A stretch of DNA of 12,316 bases. Source: Bacteroidota bacterium (GTDB taxonomy: Bacteria > Bacteroidota > Bacteroidia > Flavobacteriales_F > PHOS-HE28). Shown in pieces: positions 7,045 to 12,316 of the stretch. The position numbers and the translations under genes were made by a program. The notes beneath the pieces are model-generated. The model ran no database searches and was not told the origin of the DNA. It was given only the letters and a program-made list of their open reading frames with translations. The DNA is taken from positions 1 to 12,316 of the forward strand of contig CAUJFM010000239.1 in NCBI GenBank assembly GCA_963169595.1, in the 5' to 3' direction. How positions within the stretch are numbered: the first letter of the stretch is position 1; the number at the start of each line of letters is the position of its first letter.

Positions 7045-7055
7045 GCAAAAGAACG

Positions 7056-7072
7056 AAGGTCCGAAAGACCTT
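7056..7072 (-). terminator. Small hairpin between the two tRNA genes
   Basis: On the minus strand AAGGTC and GACCTT pair around a TTTCG loop, starting 2 bases after tRNA-Val(TAC), followed by TCGTTCTTTT. It could be a weak intrinsic terminator or a 3' processing signal. The six-pair stem and broken T tract make full termination doubtful. Confidence 0.45.
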
Positions 7073-7074
7073 GG

Positions 7075-7149
7075 TGGAAGCAGCCGGATTCGAACCAGCG
7101 ACCCTCTGCTTGTAAGGCAGATGCTCTGAACCAGCTGAGCTATGCTTCC
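7075..7149 (-). tRNA. tRNA-Val, anticodon TAC
   Basis: A complete 75-base cloverleaf. The acceptor stem is GGAAGCA/TGCTTCC. The D arm is identical to that of the neighbouring tRNA-Val(CAC). The anticodon arm is TCTGC CTTACAA GCAGA and the T arm GCTGG TTCGAAT CCGGC (one T-G pair), with discriminator A. The anticodon TAC reads GTA and, by wobble, other GTN codons. CCA is not encoded. It lies 30 bases downstream of the folC stop on the same strand. Confidence 0.97.
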
Positions 7150-7160
7150 AGAACGGGGCG

Positions 7161-7168
7161 CGAAGATA
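7161..7168 (-). promoter_or_regulatory. Candidate -7 element for tRNA-Val(TAC)
   Basis: TATCTTCG ends 11 bases before the tRNA 5' end and is the same TAnnTTCG form as the element before the other tRNA. No convincing -33 TTTG is seen. There is also no terminator between folC and this tRNA, so readthrough plus processing is an alternative source of the tRNA. Confidence 0.4.
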
Positions 7169-7179
7169 GATGCTTTCAG

Positions 7180-8397
7180 TCAGATGGCCTCCGCCACCAC
7201 GAATACACTGCCTGTGACCAGCACCAGGTCGTCCGGGCCGGCCGCGGCACGGGCGGCCTGCAGGGCGGCCTGCACCGAGGGATGGACCTCACCAACGAGG
7301 CCGTGCCGGGCGGCTTGGGCCTGCAGCTGGCCGGCATCCAGCCCCCGCGGGATGTCCGCCTTGCAGAAGTGGTAGATGGCCTCGGTGGGCAGTTCGTCCA
7401 GCACCTTGCCGAGGTCCTTGTCGTTCACCATGCCCAGCACGATGTGCAGGCGCTGGTAGTGTTCCCCGGCGAGCATGGTCCGCACCACCCGGATGCCGTC
7501 CACGTTGTGCGCCACATCGGCCATGGTGCGCGGCGCCTGTCCGATCAGCTCCCAGCGACCGCGAAGGCCGGTGTTGCCCACCACCCGGGCAAAGCCACGG
7601 GCGATGGCCTCCTCCGGCACCTTCCAGCCCCTGCGCTGAAGCACTTTCAGAGCGGCGAGGGCGGTGCGGGCATTGCGCTCCTGATGGGGGCCGGCCAGTG
7701 CGCTGGGGTAGGGCAGGGGAGCGTGTTGGTCCACGAGCTCCAGGGGAGCGCCCGCCTGCCGGGCCTTGTGCTGGAACACGTCGGCCACGGGGCCTTCCGC
7801 CTCGCCCACCACCACGGGCACGCCCGCCTTGATGATGCCGGCCTTCTCGCCCGCGATCGCCTCCAGCGTATCCCCCAGGAACTGCATGTGGTCCCAGCCG
7901 ATGTTCGTGATCACGCTCACCTCCGGGGTCACCACGTTGGTGCTGTCCAGCCGGCCGCCCATGCCGGTCTCCATCACCGCGATGTCCACCTGCTGTTCAC
8001 GGAACCACCAGAGTGCGAAGGCCACGCCCCACTCGAAGAAGCTGGGTGCGATGGGCTCGAAGACCTGGCGGTGCTGCTCCACGAACCGGACCACCGTGGC
8101 CTCATCCACCAGCGCGCCGTTGATGCGGAAGCGCTCCCGGAAGTCCTTCAGGTGGGGGGAGGTGTGCAGCCCCACCTTCAGCCCGGCCTCCTGCAGGGCG
8201 CTGGCGACGAAGTGGCTGGTGCTGCCCTTGCCGTTGGTGCCGGCCACATGCACACACTTCAGGCCGCGTTCGGGATGGCCCAGCGCCTCCATCAAGGCGT
8301 GGGTGTTGTGCAGGTCGGCCTTGTAGGCGGCCTGCCCGATGCGTTGGAACATGGGGAGCTGCGCGTAGAGGTACGCCAGCGTCTCCGCGTAGGTCAT
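7180..8397 (-). CDS. folC: Bifunctional folylpolyglutamate / dihydrofolate synthase (FolC)
   Basis: A Mur-ligase family enzyme. It adds glutamate to dihydropteroate to make dihydrofolate and extends the glutamate tail of folates, using ATP in the cytoplasm. The 405-residue length is typical. Visible motifs: P-loop VAGTNGKGST (51-60) with SHF after it; TSPHLKDFRERFRING (79-94), the folate-side loop; METGMGGRLDSTN (142-154); TNIGWDHMQFLG (164-175); GEKAGIIK (183-190), the region of the carbamylated lysine; DVAHNVDGI (294-302), the C-domain AHN motif; and VLVTGSVFVVAE near the end. ATG 8397 lies 2 bases after the tonB stop, so it is the last gene of the dehydrogenase-exbB-exbD-exbD-tonB series. 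Whether it has the dihydrofolate synthase activity as well as the polyglutamylating one is inferred from the family. Confidence 0.96.
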   Translation of the reverse strand: MTYAETLAYLYAQLPMFQRIGQAAYKADLHNTHALMEALGHPERGLKCVHVAGTNGKGSTSHFVASALQEAGLKVGLHTSPHLKDFRERFRINGALVDEATVVRFVEQHRQVFEPIAPSFFEWGVAFALWWFREQQVDIAVMETGMGGRLDSTNVVTPEVSVITNIGWDHMQFLGDTLEAIAGEKAGIIKAGVPVVVGEAEGPVADVFQHKARQAGAPLELVDQHAPLPYPSALAGPHQERNARTALAALKVLQRRGWKVPEEAIARGFARVVGNTGLRGRWELIGQAPRTMADVAHNVDGIRVVRTMLAGEHYQRLHIVLGMVNDKDLGKVLDELPTEAIYHFCKADIPRGLDAGQLQAQAARHGLVGEVHPSVQAALQAARAAAGPDDLVLVTGSVFVVAEAI

Positions 8398-8399
8398 CG

Positions 8400-9173
8400 T
8401 TAGCCGGGGAAGAAGCGCAGCTTGATGTAATGCTCCTGTTCGGGCGGGCCGCTCGGCAAGGGCACGAAGCGGCAGGTCTTGGCCGCACGCAGGGCCACGT
8501 TCTGGATCGCCACATCGGGTGTGCCGGTGTTGGCCACCGATACCCGCAGCACCTTGCCTTCCCGGTCCACGATCACCTTCACCTCCACCCAGGTCGCGTT
8601 CTGTAGTTGTGGCCGTTCGCTCAGGTCCGGTCCTTTCGCCAGTCCCCGCCCGCTTCCGCGCAGCTCCCAGCCATCCCCGCGCATGGCACCAAGTCCACCA
8701 GGGCGGCCATCCTCCACACCGGGATCGCCGGGCTTGGAGTTGTCCGGTCCATCGGCCGGTTGCTGTCCGGGTTTGTTCCAGTTGTTCAGCGCTTCGGATA
8801 GCCGGTTGTCCAATTTGGGCTCCGTGGGCCTCACGGGCTTCGGCGTGGGCTTGGTGACGGGCTTCGGGTCCTTCGGCCGCACCACCTCCACGTCGCTGTT
8901 CTCATCCGTCACCACATCCTCGTTCTGTTCGGGCACCACCGGTGCGGCGCTTTGCTCGCCACCGGGGTCGGTGGTGGGCCGGTCCCCGCCACCATCATCC
9001 GTGGTGCCGAAGTCGGCCATGGCCACCTCCACGGATTCCTCCGGCAGGGGTGGGTCGAAGTGCTTCAGGCCCACGAACATGAACAGGATCAGCAGCAGCA
9101 CGTGGATCACGAGGGTGGTGATCAGGCCGGTGGCCCGGTCGCGACGCTCCTCCTGCTGAAGGGCTCCGGTCAT
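8400..9173 (-). CDS. tonB: Energy transducer TonB
   Basis: A 257-residue periplasm-spanning protein that passes inner-membrane proton-motive energy to outer-membrane receptors. It has one N-terminal membrane anchor, about 16-36 (TGLITTLVIHVLLLILFMFV), with a histidine inside the segment as in TonB proteins. A long acidic and proline-rich linker covers about 40-190, with KP/TP-rich stretches around 98-120 and a Gly-rich part around 150-180. A C-terminal TonB-like alpha/beta domain covers about 193-257 (TWVEVKVIVDREGKVLRVSV, then AAKTCRFVPLPSGPP). The start is fixed at ATG 9173, which overlaps the exbD stop by 4 bases (ATGA); the longer reading frame to 9236 would lie inside exbD. Its place directly after exbB-exbD-exbD supports the assignment. 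Which receptors it serves is unknown. Confidence 0.9.
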   Translation of the reverse strand: MTGALQQEERRDRATGLITTLVIHVLLLILFMFVGLKHFDPPLPEESVEVAMADFGTTDDGGGDRPTTDPGGEQSAAPVVPEQNEDVVTDENSDVEVVRPKDPKPVTKPTPKPVRPTEPKLDNRLSEALNNWNKPGQQPADGPDNSKPGDPGVEDGRPGGLGAMRGDGWELRGSGRGLAKGPDLSERPQLQNATWVEVKVIVDREGKVLRVSVANTGTPDVAIQNVALRAAKTCRFVPLPSGPPEQEHYIKLRFFPG

Positions 9174-9601
9174 GGCTGGGCGGGTGTTGGTTGCTGGCCC
9201 GGCGCGTTGGGTGCGGCGGCCAGTACAATGCGCCACTTGCGCGTTTTGGCGATGTTGAGGACGTCCACCATCCGGCCCGTGGGCACGTCCTGGGCCACGC
9301 TCAGTACGATCGCATCACTTTCCGTGTGCTTGGCCATCTCGGCCATCAGGGCGGCCTCCACCTCCGCCATGCTGATGTTCGCGCCGTTCAGGGTGGCCTC
9401 CTCCGCGTTCAGCAGGCGCAGGGCCACTTTCGGCGGGGTCTTGCTGGTGGAGGTCTGGTTCTTCGGAAGGTCCACCGGCAGGGCGAAGGGGCTCACCATG
9501 GTGCTCACGATCACGAAGAAGATCAGCAGCAGGAAGACCAGGTCGGTCATGCTGCTCAGGCTGAAGCCCGCATCCACCTTATGTGTGCTGCGTAGGGCCA
9601 T
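9170..9601 (-). CDS. exbD: Biopolymer transport protein ExbD (distal copy)
   Basis: One of two ExbD/TolR-type subunits of the proton-driven motor. The 143 residues have a short cytoplasmic N-terminus, one membrane helix at about 20-38 (DLVFLLLIFFVIVSTMV) headed by D20, the expected proton-pathway aspartate, and a periplasmic domain from about 45 to the end. The periplasmic part contains ALRLLNAEEATLNGANIS and DVPTGRMVDVLNIAKTRKW. The C-terminus is a Pro/Gln-rich tail (PNAPGQQPTPAQP) that the other copy lacks. ATG 9601 is 3 bases after the stop of the upstream exbD, and its own stop overlaps tonB. Its first 25 or so codons are nearly the same as in the upstream copy at the DNA level. Confidence 0.95.
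   Translation of the reverse strand: MALRSTHKVDAGFSLSSMTDLVFLLLIFFVIVSTMVSPFALPVDLPKNQTSTSKTPPKVALRLLNAEEATLNGANISMAEVEAALMAEMAKHTESDAIVLSVAQDVPTGRMVDVLNIAKTRKWRIVLAAAPNAPGQQPTPAQP
9489..9571. repeat. Near-identical exbD 5' segment, copy 1 (copy 2 at 9891-9973)
   Basis: This 83-base stretch, coding for the transmembrane part of the distal ExbD, differs by eye at only six positions from 9891-9973 in the upstream exbD. The last 44 bases (9528-9571 and 9930-9973) are identical. It reflects duplication of the gene; outside the segment the two genes diverge strongly. Confidence 0.85.
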
Positions 9602-9604
9602 GGG

Positions 9605-10003
9605 TCACTTCGGGCGTGTGGCGATGATGATCTTCCAGTTGTTGCGCTTGGCGATGTCCATGACCCCCACGGTCACCCCTGCGGGCACGCGCTGGTCCAC
9701 ATGGATCACCAGGCTGGGGTTCTGTTCCTGGATGGTGGCCATCCGTTCCTGCAGTACACGCTCAAGCTCCAGGGGTTCGACGGGCTTGTCGTTCACGCTG
9801 AAGGCGCCGTCCGCATCGATGCGCACGCCCACCCGCGGCTTCTCCTTGGTCTTGTTGGCGCTCACGGGCAGGTCCACCGGCATGGTGGTGGGGCTGATCA
9901 TGGTGCTGATGATGACGAAGAAGATCAGGAGCAGGAAGACCAGGTCGGTCATGCTGCTCAGGCTGAAGCCCGCGTCGATCTTATTGCTGCTGCGCAGTCG
10001 CAC
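9605..10003 (-). CDS. exbD: Biopolymer transport protein ExbD (proximal copy)
   Basis: Second ExbD/TolR-type subunit, 132 residues. It has the same layout as its neighbour: membrane helix about 20-38 (DLVFLLLIFFVIISTMI) with D20, then a periplasmic domain with VGVRIDADGAFSVNDKPVEP and DQRVPAGVTVGVMDIAKRNNW. The start is a GTG at 10003. In the same frame the next codons upstream are ACC, TTC, TCA and then the exbB stop TGA, so no other start is possible unless an internal one far downstream is used. It follows exbB by 9 bases. Paired exbD genes after exbB are common in Bacteroidota, suggesting a motor with mixed ExbD subunits; that mixing is inference. Confidence 0.95.
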   Translation of the reverse strand: MRLRSSNKIDAGFSLSSMTDLVFLLLIFFVIISTMISPTTMPVDLPVSANKTKEKPRVGVRIDADGAFSVNDKPVEPLELERVLQERMATIQEQNPSLVIHVDQRVPAGVTVGVMDIAKRNNWKIIIATRPK

Positions 10004-10012
10004 GGTGAATGA

Positions 10013-10735
10013 TCACTTCGCCGGTGATTCCAGCACTTCCATGAACTCGATGGTCCGCGACTCCATCTTCTGCACCACCTTGTTCACCCGCGCCACGAGC
10101 AGGTTGTAGCCGATGTAGGCCGGGATGCCGATGATAAGGCCTGCCACGGTGGTGATCATGGCCTGCATCATGCCACCGCTCAGCTGGCTCAGTTCCACGC
10201 CGGCGCCGCTCACCTCCATGGTGTGGAAGGTCACCACCATGCCCACCACCGTTCCGAGGAAGCCCAGCATCGGGGCCGCGCCGGAGACCGTGGCAATGAC
10301 GGGTAGACCGCTCTCCAGCCGGTAGATCTCCAGCTTGCCCTGGTTCTCGATGCTCACCTCGATGTCCTTCATGGGCTTGCCGATGCGGTTGATGCCCTTC
10401 TCGAGCATGCGCGCCACGGGGGTGTTCGTGGTCTGGCACAGGTTCCGGGCGCTGTCGATCTTGCCGTCGCGGATGTAGTCGCGGATCTTCGCCATGAAGT
10501 CCTTCTCATCGCGCAGGGCCCTGTTGATGGCCATCATACGCTCGATGATGATGTAGACCGCGGCGAGCGACATCAATCCGAGGGGGCCCATGATGTACCA
10601 GCCCCCCATCTTGATCAGTTCCCACACGGACAGGGTGGTCTCCTGGGGCACGACGGGCGTGGTATTGGCGTTCTCCAGCACCTGGCGCGCGGCCTCGCTG
10701 GCATCCTGGATCTGGGCGAAGAGTTCGAGGGACAT
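10013..10735 (-). CDS. exbB: ExbB / MotA-TolQ-ExbB family proton channel
   Basis: The channel subunit that, with ExbD, uses proton flow to drive TonB. Starting at ATG 10735 the protein has 240 residues. The reading frame stays open further upstream, but that part lies inside the dehydrogenase gene and is not coding. The N-terminus is a polar stretch, then a first membrane helix at about 46-66 (WYIMGPLGLMSLAAVYIIIE), a cytoplasmic loop at about 67-143, a second helix at about 145-172 (PVIATVSGAAPMLGFLGTVV), and a third at about 188-214 (MITTVAGLIIGIPAYIGYNL). The last two helices carry the family's Gly/Ala-rich and Thr-Thr signatures. It begins 44 bases after the dehydrogenase stop, with no clear promoter between, so shared transcription is likely. 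Confidence 0.94.
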   Translation of the reverse strand: MSLELFAQIQDASEAARQVLENANTTPVVPQETTLSVWELIKMGGWYIMGPLGLMSLAAVYIIIERMMAINRALRDEKDFMAKIRDYIRDGKIDSARNLCQTTNTPVARMLEKGINRIGKPMKDIEVSIENQGKLEIYRLESGLPVIATVSGAAPMLGFLGTVVGMVVTFHTMEVSGAGVELSQLSGGMMQAMITTVAGLIIGIPAYIGYNLLVARVNKVVQKMESRTIEFMEVLESPAK

Positions 10736-10779
10736 GATTACGGGTTGTAGGGTGAACGCGGGGGTACCGCTCGTAATTG

Positions 10780-12036
10780 TCAGTTGAGTTTCTCCAAGGC
10801 GATCTCGAACGCCGTGCGGGTGAGGTGCAGCCGGTGCGGATGGCGCGCGTGGCAGTCCTCGAGCGCCTTGCCGATCACGCGGCTCACGTCCTCGAAGATG
10901 CCCTTGTCCGAAAGGTCGTTGCCTCGCCTCTGCGAAGCCTCCGGCGAAGCAAGGCCGGGCTGCATGCAGTAGGCGAACACCCGGGCCATGCCGCAGTTGG
11001 CGATGAAATCGGGGATCACGCTCACCCGGCCGTCGGCATGCTCGGCAATGGGGCCGTAGAAGATCTGCGGATCGGCAAAGGGCACGTTGGCCCCGCTGGC
11101 GATCACCTCCAGACCGGCCTTCGCCATGCGGTCCACCTGGTCCTGGGTCACGAGCCGGCTCGCGGCACAAGGCAGGAAGACCTCCGCGCCGAGGTCCCAG
11201 ATGCGGGCGTTCACCTCGTCGAAGGGGACCAGGTCCTGCATGCGCAGGGCGTTGCCGGCCTTGTCCATGAACAGGGTGCGCACCTCGTCGGCGGAAAAGC
11301 CCTCCGGACGCAGCGCGCCGCCATGCCGGTCGATGATGCCCACGATGCGGGCGCCCTGCCGGGCCAGGTAGTAGCCGGCGGCGGCCGCCACATTGCCCCA
11401 ACCCTGCACGATCACGCGCTTGCCCTTCACCTCCCCGCCGTATACGCGGTAGAAGTGGCCCACGCTCTCGGCCACGCCCCAGCCGGTGATCATGTCGGCC
11501 ACGGCATACTTGCCGGACACGGGCACGTAGGCCGCATCGTTCACCACCTTGCTCACACCTTCGCGCAGCTGGGCAATGGCCTGCAGTTTCACGTCCTCCT
11601 GGGTACCGATGTGGCCGTTCACCACGCCCTCCTGAGGGTGCCGCAGGCCGTAGCGCTCGGTGATGGGGATCACGTCATGCAGCTCGTCCACGTTGAGGTC
11701 GCCGCCGGTGCCGTAGTAGGTCTTCAGCAGGGGCATCACGGCCTTGTACCAGCGGTCGAGCACCGCGTTCTTCCGCGGGTCGGCCGGGTCGAAGTCGATG
11801 CCGCTCTTGGCCCCGCCGATGGGCGGTCCGCACACGCTGAACTTCACCTCCATGGTCTTGGCCAGGCTCTCCACCTCGCGGCGGTCCAGCCCCTTGCGCA
11901 TGCGGGTGCCACCGCCGGCCGCGCCACCGCGCAGGCTGTTGATCACCACCCAGCCACGGGCGCCGGTGGGGGCGTCGTTCCATTCGAACACGATCTCGGG
12001 AGCGCGCTCCTCGAAGCGGCGCAGGGCATCACGCAT
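10780..12036 (-). CDS. Glu/Leu/Phe/Val-type amino-acid dehydrogenase
   Basis: A 418-residue NAD(P)-dependent oxidative deaminase, probably a glutamate dehydrogenase, linking an amino acid with its 2-oxo acid and ammonia. Visible parts: the glycine-rich substrate loop SLRGGAAGGGTRMRKG (34-49), the catalytic lysine segment PPIGGAKSGIDFDP (71-84, K77), GTGGDLNVDE (109-118) with the conserved acidic residue, the Rossmann motif VIVQGWGNVAAAAG (208-221), and ASGANVPFADPQ (313-324). The N-terminus is short and direct: GWVVINSLRGG follows about 27 residues from the start. ATG 12036 has no Shine-Dalgarno sequence but has a TAnnTTCG element 22 bases upstream. It heads the series with exbB-exbD-exbD-tonB-folC. 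The substrate (glutamate, leucine or another) cannot be settled by eye, so no symbol is given. Confidence 0.9.
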   Translation of the reverse strand: MRDALRRFEERAPEIVFEWNDAPTGARGWVVINSLRGGAAGGGTRMRKGLDRREVESLAKTMEVKFSVCGPPIGGAKSGIDFDPADPRKNAVLDRWYKAVMPLLKTYYGTGGDLNVDELHDVIPITERYGLRHPQEGVVNGHIGTQEDVKLQAIAQLREGVSKVVNDAAYVPVSGKYAVADMITGWGVAESVGHFYRVYGGEVKGKRVIVQGWGNVAAAAGYYLARQGARIVGIIDRHGGALRPEGFSADEVRTLFMDKAGNALRMQDLVPFDEVNARIWDLGAEVFLPCAASRLVTQDQVDRMAKAGLEVIASGANVPFADPQIFYGPIAEHADGRVSVIPDFIANCGMARVFAYCMQPGLASPEASQRRGNDLSDKGIFEDVSRVIGKALEDCHARHPHRLHLTRTAFEIALEKLN

Positions 12037-12058
12037 GGGCGTCCGGTTACAGGTGGGG

Positions 12059-12066
12059 CGAAGGTA
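12059..12066 (-). promoter_or_regulatory. Candidate -7 element for the dehydrogenase-exb-tonB-folC unit
   Basis: TACCTTCG on the minus strand, in the 87-base gap between anmK and the dehydrogenase gene, gives a predicted leader of about 16 bases before ATG 12036. No good -33 TTTG is seen upstream. The same gap holds a 5-pair hairpin (atccc/gggat, 12110-12122) just after the anmK stop, without a T tract, so anmK may not be cleanly terminated here. Confidence 0.4.
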
Positions 12067-12123
12067 ACCCGGTCGGTTCCGCCCCTTTGGCTGCTGGTGG
12101 ACGCAGGTTATCCCGGAGGGATG

Positions 12124-12316
12124 TTAATTGGGCCCGTACGCCGCCCCGCCCACGCTGTTGCGGTCCGCGCCGGTGACGCTGGCCAGGCAGTTCACCTCGC
12201 CCCGCAGGCGCAGGACACCCAGCAATGCGAAGATCAGCGCCTCCTTGAAGTCCACGATGGCGGCCTCGGGCACCTCGATGACAGGGCCCGCCAGTGCGCG
12301 GAGCCGCTCGATGAGG
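12124..12316 (-). CDS. anmK: Anhydro-N-acetylmuramic acid kinase (AnmK), C-terminal fragment
   Basis: AnmK phosphorylates and opens 1,6-anhydro-N-acetylmuramic acid during cell-wall recycling. Only the last 63 residues are in the window; the gene enters from the right edge and ends at TAA 12126-12124. The family's C-terminal signature is clear: DFKEALIFALLGVLRLRG (the KEA helix near the active site) followed by NCLASVTGADRNSVGGAAYG, matching the usual SVTGA end. The ATP and sugar-binding N-terminal parts lie outside the window, so completeness cannot be judged. It is on the same strand as the dehydrogenase gene, 87 bases ahead of it. Confidence 0.88.
   Translation of the reverse strand, partial: LIERLRALAGPVIEVPEAAIVDFKEALIFALLGVLRLRGEVNCLASVTGADRNSVGGAAYGPN

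Noticed and set aside
6866..7048. 60-residue minus-strand frame between receptor and tRNAs
   Set aside because: It runs through tRNA-Val(CAC); the SERMLHTHEVTGSNPVGPTS part is the well-known false peptide obtained by translating a tRNA gene.
6952..7149. Direct repeat suggesting a mobile element or CRISPR-like array
   Set aside because: The repeated segments are the shared D arm and T loop of two valine tRNAs; no integrase, attachment-site duplicate or spacer series is seen.
7282..8403. 373-residue plus-strand frame over folC
   Set aside because: Antisense shadow; folC on the minus strand has all Mur-ligase family motifs.
9174..9236. Upstream extension of the tonB reading frame
   Set aside because: It overlaps exbD; the ATGA overlap at 9173-9170 is the coupled start and the membrane anchor follows at the expected distance.
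8952..10109. 385-residue plus-strand frame across tonB, both exbD and exbB
   Set aside because: Antisense shadow spanning four coupled genes; its internal repeats come from the two similar exbD genes.
10736..11401. Upstream extension of the exbB reading frame
   Set aside because: This part lies inside the dehydrogenase gene in another frame and is Arg/Gly/Pro-rich; ExbB homology begins at ATG 10735.

Overview
The window looks like a piece of a GC-rich Bacteroidota chromosome, most likely from the Flavobacteriales or a close relative. That placement is inferred from several things. There is an outer-membrane TonB-dependent receptor with an N-terminal carboxypeptidase-regulatory-like domain. 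There is an exbB-exbD-exbD-tonB cluster with two exbD copies. The start codons I checked lack an obvious Shine-Dalgarno sequence. Several transcription units are preceded by a TAnnTTTG-like -7 element, the Bacteroidota housekeeping promoter type. Coding density is high and most neighbouring genes overlap or are separated by only a few bases.

Left block (about 1-4037, all minus strand): a five-gene unit transcribed in the order ECF sigma factor, crtI (phytoene desaturase), crtB (phytoene synthase), idi (isopentenyl-diphosphate isomerase), folE (GTP cyclohydrolase I, cut by the window edge). Overlaps or gaps are 1, 4, 3 and 8 bases. Idi balances the C5 precursors, CrtB makes phytoene, CrtI desaturates it towards lycopene, and the sigma factor probably regulates the unit. 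No cyclase or hydroxylase is in view, so the final carotenoid is unknown.

Centre: a 292-base AT-richer divergent regulatory region (4038-4329) separates the carotenoid unit from a plus-strand TonB-dependent receptor of 804 aa (4330-6744), which ends in a strong hairpin terminator. Next come two minus-strand valine tRNA genes (anticodons CAC and TAC) with their own candidate promoters and hairpins.

Right block (7180-12036, all minus): transcription order is Glu/Leu/Phe/Val-type dehydrogenase, exbB, exbD, exbD, tonB, folC. The last five are nearly gapless (9, 3, -4 and 2 bases). ExbB, the two ExbD proteins and TonB form an inner-membrane proton-driven motor that could energise receptors such as the one encoded in the centre. 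The far right edge holds the C-terminus of anmK (anhydro-N-acetylmuramic acid kinase), recognised by reading the reverse strand.

I found no CRISPR array, insertion sequence, phage gene or clearly novel system. The most interesting points are the sigma factor without a visible anti-sigma partner fused translationally to carotenoid genes, folE as the distal gene of that unit, a repeat-rich divergent promoter, a recurring TAnnTTCG promoter-like element, and the near-identical 5' ends of the two exbD genes.
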